Assembly: GCA_903875555.1 (NCBI GenBank)
Contig: CAIQWN010000031.1
Coordinates: 1-35,028, forward strand
Origin: an uncultured bacterium
Lineage (GTDB): Bacteria > Patescibacteriota > Minisyncoccia > Phycocordibacterales > UBA5272
Direction: 5' to 3'
Length of the DNA: 35,028 nucleotides
The position numbers and the translations under genes are program-made. Under the pieces are notes generated by a model. It saw nothing but the letters and a program-made list of their open reading frames with translations, did not search any database and was not told the origin of the DNA. Of this stretch, positions 18,546-27,967 are shown piece after piece (position 1 is the first letter of the stretch; every line of letters starts with the position of its first letter).

Positions 18546-18842
18546 TTACACTTTTCCTATTGGTGGATTTTTGATGGTGAATGCTTCCAGCCATTCAAAC
18601 ACCCCTTCATTTGCCATACTACGTATTTCGATTTTTATGCCGTCGGGTTTTTTGACCACACGTATGGCATCTGTGCCACCATCCGTTCCTCGGATCATGT
18701 GTAGTATCCCGTCAGTCTTTGGGGTGCAACTATTCCATATCTTTGACGCGAGACGTTCGTTTTTGCAAAGATCAATCAGAGTTACTTGTTGCCAGGTTGT
18801 TAAAAACCTTAATGTATTTTGATCGATGGTTTCTGCACTCAT
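18546..18842 (-). CDS. Small protein of unknown function
   Basis: 98 aa with a good SD (AGGAGAGATAAAG-ATG on the minus strand) and a terminator immediately downstream. Confidence 0.6.
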   Translation of the reverse strand: MSAETIDQNTLRFLTTWQQVTLIDLCKNERLASKIWNSCTPKTDGILHMIRGTDGGTDAIRVVKKPDGIKIEIRSMANEGVFEWLEAFTIKNPPIGKV

Positions 18843-19002
18843 CTTTATCTCTCCTAACTTATGATGATGCTTACTATACTAACACAACATATAAAATATG
18901 TAAAGGATAGTAGTTAAGTTTTAGTTTGGTTTTTGAAAATAAATAGCCGTCGTAAAAATCTTACGAACGGCCATATTGCGAAGAAAATAACGTTGAAGTA
19001 AT

Positions 19003-19260
19003 TCATTGTATGAAATACCAAGTTATCCATTCGCTGTCTATTTTTTTTAGAATGGTGTGACCATTGACTTTCAGTGTCTCTTTTTCTCCATCTTCGAAAA
19101 ACATTGTTATTGATCCATCGCAGTAACTGGGCATATATTGTACCCATTTTGACGTATCAATTTTTTTTCCGAACGGATCAATCAGTTTCAGACTTTTGTC
19201 TCGCCACTGTTTCAGAAAGTTTTCTGTAGCTTCATTTAAAACTAATGTACAAGTATTCAT
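19003..19260 (-). CDS. Small protein of unknown function
   Basis: 85 aa preceded by SD-like GGGAGAATGTAA-ATG on the minus strand. Confidence 0.55.
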   Translation of the reverse strand: MNTCTLVLNEATENFLKQWRDKSLKLIDPFGKKIDTSKWVQYMPSYCDGSITMFFEDGEKETLKVNGHTILKKIDSEWITWYFIQ

Positions 19261-19434
19261 TTACATTCTCCCGAATTATTTGAATGTTGTAATATTAACA
19301 ATTATTTTTTGATAAGTAAACACTAAAATTTAAAATTGGGATAATTATTTCAAATTTTAATTTTAAGACTTTTTCTTAAAATTATTTAACAGGATGAACT
19401 AGCGAAAATGTTTGAAAAATGATATAATTTATAG

Positions 19435-21549
<2,115 letters not shown>

Positions 21550-21550
21550 C

Positions 21551-21678
21551 ATCTAAGTCAAAAAATATTTCATCTTTTAATTTTTGGAGCCTCTCACGCT
21601 CAGTCAATGTACTATTCGTACACCTCCTTCGTGTGTTTCTCCAAAAAATTAAAATCTAAAACATTTTTTGACTTAGAT
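21551..21678. repeat. Long imperfect inverted repeat (about 39-nt arms)
   Basis: ATCTAAGTCAAAAAATATTTCATCTTTTAATTTTTGGAG (21551-21589) versus the complement of 21639-21678. Confidence 0.7.
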
Positions 21679-21890
21679 AAAAATTGTTCATCTTCGTTGT
21701 CGCTACGAAATTTTTCTATCGCAAGTGTCGCGTTTCAATGGACACTACGCGACGTGATTTTGCAAAATCAACTCTCGTACATCTCAAGGAAGCGAAGAGC
21801 GACGAAGATGTCCGAGTTAGTAAACGAGGACTCATCAATTTCTGACCTAAATATTTCTGCTGTCTGAGTTTTAAAGTATTTTTGTGAATT

Positions 21891-22246
21891 GTCATTCCCG
21901 CGAAAGCGGGAATCCAGGTTAGAATTGAATTATGAAAACATACTATATCTATTTACTTACAAGTGAAAGAAATGGAACACTGTATATCGGAGTTACAAAT
22001 GATTTGAAAAGAAGGATACATGAACACAAACAAAAATTAATAAAAGGATTCACAGAAAAATACAATGTAAGTAATTTGGTTTGGTATGAACAAACCGAAG
22101 ACATAAACTCAGCAATCAAAAGAGAAAAAGAAATTAAAAAATGGAATCGTGATTGGAAAGTTAAACTGATAGAAGAAAATAATTTTGAATGGAAGGATTT
22201 ATATGATGATTTGTAAGACCTGGATTCCCGCTTTCGCGGGAATGAC
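21891..22246 (+). mobile_element. GIY-YIG ORF bounded by perfect 29-bp inverted repeats
   Basis: GTCATTCCCGCGAAAGCGGGAATCCAGGT at 21891-21919 and its exact reverse complement at 22218-22246. Confidence 0.75.
21932..22216 (+). CDS. Single-domain GIY-YIG endonuclease (UPF0213/YhbQ-like)
   Basis: YYIYLLTSERNGTLYIGVTNDLKRRIHEHK ... AIKREKEIKKWNRDWKVKLIEENN. Confidence 0.9.
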   Translation: MKTYYIYLLTSERNGTLYIGVTNDLKRRIHEHKQKLIKGFTEKYNVSNLVWYEQTEDINSAIKREKEIKKWNRDWKVKLIEENNFEWKDLYDDL

Positions 22247-22281
22247 AGAGAAGGGTTTGAATTTAATTAATTACTGACTAA

Positions 22282-24030
22282 TTATTTTTTATTCTTAATC
22301 TCACTTACCAATCTCTCGACTACATCTTCAGTTTTCATTTGTCCTAATTGCCCAGCGTTTCTTCCTTCAAGTGTTACCATTCCTGCTTCAATGTCTTTGT
22401 CACCAATCACGACCCAATATGGAGTTCTCATTTCGCGAACAGACTTTATTTTTTTACCTAATCCTTCTTTTGAGTCATCAAGCTTTACTCTAATATTTTC
22501 ATTTTCTAATTTTGCGACAACTTCTTTTGCGTACTCGTGATGTTTATCAGAAATAGGAAGCACAGCAACTTGAGTAGGTGATAACCAAAGTGGAAATGCT
22601 CCAGCGAAATGCTCAATCATTATTCCCATAAATCTTTCTAGTGATCCAGTGATAGCACGATGTATCACAACAGGTCTTTCTTTTTTACCTTCATTATTTA
22701 TAAAAAATAATTCAAATCTCTCTGGAAGGTTGAAGTCACATTGAATTGTGGCGAGTTGCCATTCGCGCCCGATTGCATCTTTGAACATAAAGTCTAATTT
22801 TGGTCCGTAAAAAGCAGCTTCACCTTCGACTCTTTTATAATTAATTTTATTTTCTTTAGCGGCATCTTCTAGAGATTTTTCGGCAATATTCCACACCTCA
22901 GGTGTTCCTAAATATTTACTCATATCGTTACCACGAACAGAAAGTGATACCCAATATCCCTCCATCATTCCCATAGTTGTATAGAATTCTTTTATAAATC
23001 CAACAACAGTAGAAACTTCTTCGTTTATTTGTGCTTGTGTACAGAAAAGGTGTCCATCATCTTGTGTGATTGAACGCACGCGAGTTAATCCACCTAGCTG
23101 TCCTGATTTTTCATCACGATAAACAGTTGCAGGTTCGAAATATCTAATCGGCATATCTTTGTAAGAGAATTGATTGTCGGCAAAGAGTTGCATATGATGA
23201 GGACAATTCATTGGCTTCAAAATAAATTTGTCTTCTTTACCTTGAACACGAAAAAGTTCATCGCCAAATTTTGCTGCGTGACCTGATGTTTCGTAAAGTG
23301 CTTCTTTGGCAATATGTGGAGTCCAAACGCGAGAGTAACCTTTTTTTGAATGTAGTGACCAAAGATAATCTTCGATTTCTTTTCTGATTATCATTCCATT
23401 TGGTTGCATAAGTGGAAGACCAGCGCCGACAAGAGGAGATGTAGTAAATAATTTTAATTGAGCACCTAGTACACGATGGTCTCTTTTCTTCGCTTCGGCT
23501 TGTTGTGTTGTATAAGCGACAAGTTCTTCTTTGTCATTAAAGGCGATACCATAAATACGGGTGAGCATTGCATTCTTTTCATCTCCTCTCCAATATGCGC
23601 CTGCAATTTTGTCTAATATAAAACCATTTCTATCAATTTCTTTTGTATTATCAACATGAGGTCCTTCGCAAAGATCAAAGAAGTCATCTCCTGTGTAATA
23701 AAGAGTAACTTCTTTACTGAGATCATTTATTATTTCTGTTTTATATTTATTCATTTTAAACAAAGCAAGAGCTTGTGCTTTTGAAACTTTTTCTTTTCTA
23801 AAAGCAAGATGTTGCGAAATAATTTCACGCATAGTTTTTTCTATTTTTGGTAAATCATCTAATGTAGGCTTCTCCCCACCAGTAAAATCGATATCGTAAT
23901 AAAAGCCAGTATCAATAACAGGCCCGATTGTAGCTAGAGAGTGAGGGTAATGATGCTTAATTGACATCAATAAAATGTGTGATAATGAATGTCTCTTTTT
24001 AAATAAAGTATCGCTGTTTTTATCTTGCAT
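22282..24030 (-). CDS. thrS: Threonine--tRNA ligase lacking the N-terminal TGS domain
   Basis: KRHSLSHILLMSIKHHYPHSLATIGPVIDTGFYYD, MNCPHHMQLF, FYGPKLDF, HRAITGSLERFMGIMIEHFAGAFPLWLSPTQV. Start M8 (24030) chosen because TATAAT lies within the longer ORF. Confidence 0.95.
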   Translation of the reverse strand: MQDKNSDTLFKKRHSLSHILLMSIKHHYPHSLATIGPVIDTGFYYDIDFTGGEKPTLDDLPKIEKTMREIISQHLAFRKEKVSKAQALALFKMNKYKTEIINDLSKEVTLYYTGDDFFDLCEGPHVDNTKEIDRNGFILDKIAGAYWRGDEKNAMLTRIYGIAFNDKEELVAYTTQQAEAKKRDHRVLGAQLKLFTTSPLVGAGLPLMQPNGMIIRKEIEDYLWSLHSKKGYSRVWTPHIAKEALYETSGHAAKFGDELFRVQGKEDKFILKPMNCPHHMQLFADNQFSYKDMPIRYFEPATVYRDEKSGQLGGLTRVRSITQDDGHLFCTQAQINEEVSTVVGFIKEFYTTMGMMEGYWVSLSVRGNDMSKYLGTPEVWNIAEKSLEDAAKENKINYKRVEGEAAFYGPKLDFMFKDAIGREWQLATIQCDFNLPERFELFFINNEGKKERPVVIHRAITGSLERFMGIMIEHFAGAFPLWLSPTQVAVLPISDKHHEYAKEVVAKLENENIRVKLDDSKEGLGKKIKSVREMRTPYWVVIGDKDIEAGMVTLEGRNAGQLGQMKTEDVVERLVSEIKNKK

Positions 24031-24154
24031 AATTTGTTTATTATAACACAAACGATTGATAAATATGAATAATTTGATAACTTCATTGACTTCTTGTCCT
24101 TATCTTGTAGTATTAATATACAAGTCGGTTTATAAGGTTTAATTAAAAATTTTT

Positions 24155-24703
24155 ATGACTATTCTATATATTATTATTGCTATTGTACTTTTGTATGTAA
24201 TCTTTGCTTACAACTCACTTGTAACATTAGTTAATCGTGGAAAAGAGGCGCTGGCAGATATTGATGTGCAACTTAAACGTCGCTATGATCTTATTCCTAA
24301 TTTGGTAAATACAGTAAAAGGCGCCGCAAACTTCGAAACATCAACTCTTGAAAAAGTTACACAAGCAAGAGCGATTGCAATGAGTGACGGAAAAACATTA
24401 AAAGAAAAAGCAGAAAATGAAAATCAGATTTCTTCTGCGCTTAAATCTATTTTTGCACTTTCAGAAAATTATCCAGAACTTCACGCAAATCAAAATTTTC
24501 TTTCTCTTCAGTCAGAACTTTCTGATACTGAAAATAAAATTCAATCAGCGCGAAGATTTTATAATGGCAATGTTCGTGATCTTAATACTGCAATTCAATC
24601 TTTCCCAAAAAATATAATTGCAAAATTATTTGGTTTTGGAGAAATGGAACTTTTCGAGTTAGAAGAGTCTGCTGCTAAAAATCCAGTTGAAGTTAAGTTT
24701 TAA
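24155..24703 (+). CDS. lemA: LemA family protein
   Basis: YNSLVTLVNRGKEALADIDVQLKRRYDLIPNLVNTVKG...ARRFYNGNVRDLNTAIQSFP. Confidence 0.95.
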   Translation: MTILYIIIAIVLLYVIFAYNSLVTLVNRGKEALADIDVQLKRRYDLIPNLVNTVKGAANFETSTLEKVTQARAIAMSDGKTLKEKAENENQISSALKSIFALSENYPELHANQNFLSLQSELSDTENKIQSARRFYNGNVRDLNTAIQSFPKNIIAKLFGFGEMELFELEESAAKNPVEVKF

Positions 24704-24771
24704 TTTTTGTTTTTTAATTTAGTATTTTTGTATTTACTATAAACTATTAACTACAAACTAATAACTATCTT

Positions 24772-25689
24772 ATGACCCTATATACTCATCAAGCATCAAA
24801 TACACGAAAGACAATTGTTTTAATGACAGTGTTTTTGGTTTTGATTATTTTGATTGGGTTTTTGTTTTCATATATTTATCAATCACCAAATATTTTGTAT
24901 ATGGCTGTGATATTTTCTTTGTTGATGAATTTTTTTTCTTATTTTTATTCTGATAAGATTGTTTTAGCACAAGCAGGAGCAAGAGAGATAAAAGATAGAG
25001 CTGAATTTCCTGACCTTTGGAATATTGTAGAAAATTTATCTATTACTGCTGGATTACCAATGCCAAGACTTTTTGTAATTGATGATCCAGCACCAAATGC
25101 TTTTGCAACAGGAAGAAATAAAGAACATGCCGTGATTGCTGTGACTACTGGGATTCTTCCACTTCTAAATAAATCAGAGCTTGAAGGTGTGATCGCTCAT
25201 GAATTATCGCATATTGGAAACAAAGATATTTTAATTCAAACTGTTGTGGTGATTTTTGCTGGTGCGATTTCTATTCTTGCAGATATGTTTTTGAGAATGT
25301 CTATGTTTGGTGGAGGGGACAGAGAAAATAAAAATGGAATGATGATGTTTTTGGCAATTGGGGCTGCGATACTTGCACCGATTGCCGCAACAATTATTCA
25401 ACTTGCTATTTCAAGAAAGAGAGAATTTTTGGCAGATGCTGACGGAGCGTTGCTTACTAGATATCCAGAAGGATTGGCGAGTGCACTTCAAAAAATTTCT
25501 ACATTTCCAAAACAATTAGAGAGAGTAAACAAAGCAACAGCTCATTTGTATATTGTTGATCCAATGGTAGCAGGACTTGCCAGTGAAGAAACAGAAGCGG
25601 AAGAAAAAGTTTCTTGGTTTGCTAAACTCTTCATGACTCATCCGCCAGTCCGCGAACGTATCGTTGCACTTCTCGGTGAAAAGTCATAA
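24772..25689 (+). CDS. htpX: M48 family zinc metalloprotease HtpX
   Basis: PAPNAFATGRNKEHAVIAVTTGIL, HELSHIGNKD, REFLADADGA, THPPVRERI. Confidence 0.95.
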   Translation: MTLYTHQASNTRKTIVLMTVFLVLIILIGFLFSYIYQSPNILYMAVIFSLLMNFFSYFYSDKIVLAQAGAREIKDRAEFPDLWNIVENLSITAGLPMPRLFVIDDPAPNAFATGRNKEHAVIAVTTGILPLLNKSELEGVIAHELSHIGNKDILIQTVVVIFAGAISILADMFLRMSMFGGGDRENKNGMMMFLAIGAAILAPIAATIIQLAISRKREFLADADGALLTRYPEGLASALQKISTFPKQLERVNKATAHLYIVDPMVAGLASEETEAEEKVSWFAKLFMTHPPVRERIVALLGEKS

Positions 25690-25793
25690 ATCATTTCATC
25701 GTATCTCGAGGAAGCGAAGAGCGACGAAGATGTCGGAGCCAGCAGGCGATGACTAAACAATTTCTGACTTTTATAGATTTCTTGGGTTCGGGT

Positions 25794-25822
25794 GTCATTC
25801 CTGCGAAGGCAGGAATCCAGTG
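25794..25822. repeat. Solo dRS3-like unit
   Basis: GTCATTCCTGCGAAGGCAGGAATCCAGTG, 21 bp before tRNA-Ser. Confidence 0.75.
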
Positions 25823-25843
25823 TGTTAGAATAGTTTTTAAATT

Positions 25844-25928
25844 GGAGACGTCGCATAGAGGTCTAGTGCAATCGCTTGGAAAGCGATCGAGGGTTAAACC
25901 TCCGGAAGTTCGAATCTTCTCGTCTCCG
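25844..25928 (+). tRNA. tRNA-Ser (anticodon GGA)
   Basis: Acceptor GGAGACG/CGTCTCC, anticodon stem-loop ATCGC-TTGGAAA-GCGAT, long variable arm, T-loop TTCGAAT. Confidence 0.92.
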
Positions 25929-25931
25929 CTT

Positions 25932-26411
25932 ATGAAAATAGTAATTTTAGATAATCTTAGAAGTGTTCATAATGTTGGATCTATTTTTCGGACTGCCAAT
26001 GCGTGCGGGATTGAAAAAATATTTTTATGTGGCATAACACCGACACCTCTTGATAAAAAAGGAAATAAAAGAAGTGACTTTGCAAAGGTGGCTCTTGGAG
26101 CGGAGGAGTCTATTGAGTGGGAATATGTGGAAGACACTTTAACGCTCGTTAAAAAATTAAAAGAAGAAGGATGTTATGTAATCGCAATCGAGCAAGATGA
26201 AAAGGCGATTGATTACAAAGAAATAAATCTGTCTAGGACTTTCCTAGACAGAGGGACTGTTTTTATTCTTGGCCCAGAAGTTGATGGAATAAAAAAAGAA
26301 ATTTTAGATGAGTGTGATATGATCGCTGAAATACCAATGCTTGGCACAAAAGAATCTTTAAATGTGACTATCGCTTTTGGGATTGCTTTGTATAGAATTT
26401 TAGGTATATAA
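25932..26411 (+). CDS. SpoU/TrmH-family RNA 2'-O-methyltransferase
   Basis: LDNLRSVHNVGSIFRTANACG, VFILGPEVDGI, IPMLGTKESLNVTIAFGIALY; start trimmed to the ATG after the tRNA-Ser. Confidence 0.92.
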   Translation: MKIVILDNLRSVHNVGSIFRTANACGIEKIFLCGITPTPLDKKGNKRSDFAKVALGAEESIEWEYVEDTLTLVKKLKEEGCYVIAIEQDEKAIDYKEINLSRTFLDRGTVFILGPEVDGIKKEILDECDMIAEIPMLGTKESLNVTIAFGIALYRILGI

Positions 26412-26476
26412 AAAAAGAAAATGCCTGCGGGATATAAATTCTGCAGGCAGTCATCTAAACTCTTGTGAGTATTTCA

Positions 26477-26797
26477 TCACAAGTAAGATAAAAATTCGCC
26501 ACATCCGACACAGAATATGCCTTTTTTGTTTTTTATTTCTGTTTCGGCGGTTTCAGTGTTGTCTTGTGCGCAAAATTCACAGAAAGGAGTTCTTGGTCCA
26601 ACACGCAAAGTGTTTGTCGGATTATTTTCCTTTCTTAACTTCATGAATTTATCTATTATTTTTTCGTCTTGGATAATTTTCCCGTCGTTGTCACGTATTG
26701 GAGAGTATCTCGTCGCTCTTTCTGACACGAACTGTCTACATTTTCCACCATTATCATCACCGAGTGATGTATTGTTAGTGCTTAAACCAGTATCCAT
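26477..26797 (-). CDS. Small zinc-ribbon-like protein of unknown function
   Basis: SD-like AGGGGAA before ATG (minus strand); CEFCAQ...CVGC paired CxxC motifs. Confidence 0.55.
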   Translation of the reverse strand: MDTGLSTNNTSLGDDNGGKCRQFVSERATRYSPIRDNDGKIIQDEKIIDKFMKLRKENNPTNTLRVGPRTPFCEFCAQDNTETAETEIKNKKGIFCVGCGEFLSYL

Positions 26798-26960
26798 TTT
26801 ATTTCCCCTAAAGATCAAAATTAAAAAACAAAATTACAAATTTAATTTGCATTATTGCTAAAAATCTATCAAAATAATTCGTAAACTATGAAAATTATTT
26901 CGACTACCTTACGAGTGTATCAATTTTAAAATCACTGTCAATTTTTAATCTTACAGAGTC

Positions 26961-26994
26961 TTACAGGCCGGGCCTGTTACCTAGGTCCGGCCTG
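26961..26994. repeat. REP-like palindrome plus half-site upstream of the Y1 transposase
   Basis: ttACAGGCCGGGCCTGTtacctaggtccGGCCTGT. Confidence 0.8.
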
Positions 26995-27040
26995 TTAATA
27001 ACTCATGAAGAATAATTTTAAAAAGATTTATAATGTAATT

Positions 27041-27685
27041 ATGCCACACAGATCACATCAACTTGTAACTGGAGAGTATTATCATATTTATAATCGTGGT
27101 AATAGCAAGAAACAAATTTTTCATGATAGTTATGATTATGAATATTTTCTCACTCTATTAAATTTGATGAACACAACAGAGAGAAGAAAAACAGTTTTTA
27201 TTAAATCTTATAATGATCCTAAAAAAGAAAAAGAACTTATTGTTTCTATCGGTGCTTATGTTTTAATGCCGAATCATTTTCATATTTTAATAAAACAAGA
27301 GCATGAAGAAGGAATTACTTCGTTTGTGCAAAAATTGTTAACGGCCTACGTAATGCATTACAATAAGAAATATAAACACACAGGCAGTCTATTCGAAGGT
27401 AGATTTAAATCAAAGTATGTTGGCGAGGATAGATATTTGAAATATTTATTTGCATATATACATTTAAATTGTTTAAAAATTTTAGACAGCGAGTGGAAAA
27501 AGAAAGCAACGATCTCAACGAAAGAAAAAATTAATTTTCTTATTAATTATAAATGGTCTAGTTTTAATGAGTATTATAAAGATAAAGAGATCGTAATAAA
27601 TAGAAAAGCATTTCCAAAATATTTCCCTAGTAGTAAAGATTTTATGAAGGAGATATTTAGTTGGATTATATTTGATGATTTTTAA
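27041..27685 (+). CDS. Y1 HUH transposase, REP-associated tyrosine transposase (RAYT) type
   Basis: MPHRSHQLVTGEYYHIYNRGN, YVLMPNHFHILIKQ (HUH: HFH), GSLFEGRFKSKYV, YLFAYIHLNCLK. Confidence 0.92.
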   Translation: MPHRSHQLVTGEYYHIYNRGNSKKQIFHDSYDYEYFLTLLNLMNTTERRKTVFIKSYNDPKKEKELIVSIGAYVLMPNHFHILIKQEHEEGITSFVQKLLTAYVMHYNKKYKHTGSLFEGRFKSKYVGEDRYLKYLFAYIHLNCLKILDSEWKKKATISTKEKINFLINYKWSSFNEYYKDKEIVINRKAFPKYFPSSKDFMKEIFSWIIFDDF

Positions 27686-27711
27686 TAATAGGGAAATATT
27701 TTTATAGATCC

Positions 27712-27734
27712 TTTTACAGGCCCGGCCTGTAAAA
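27712..27734. repeat. REP-like palindrome TTTTACAGGCC-C-GGCCTGTAAAA
   Basis: Perfect 11+1+11 palindrome 26 bp after the transposase stop. Confidence 0.85.
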
Positions 27735-27865
27735 TTTAAAAGAAGTATTGGATACTCAACTCTTAAATTTTGTGGATAACATATCACGTCTTTAATTTTT
27801 ACCATGATATAATTTAGTAAGTTAAATTGTTTGTTGTTTCGTTAATGAATTAAGAGGTTGTTAAA

Positions 27866-27898
27866 CTTTTACAGGCCCGGCCTGTCGGCCTGTAAAAG
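27866..27898. repeat. REP-like palindrome with duplicated half-site
   Basis: cttttACAGGCCCGGCCTGTCGGCCTGTaaaag; CGGCCTGT occurs twice in tandem. Confidence 0.8.
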
Positions 27899-27967
27899 TA
27901 GGTTTGATTATTAAAAAAAATATTAAAAAAATTGAGAGGTGTTGTGATGGGTTTAATTATTAAATAA

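Noticed and set aside
25749-25931. N-terminal extension of the TrmH ORF
   Set aside because: It would translate through a dRS3-like repeat (VIPAKAGIQ) and the whole tRNA-Ser; ATG at 25932 is the plausible start.
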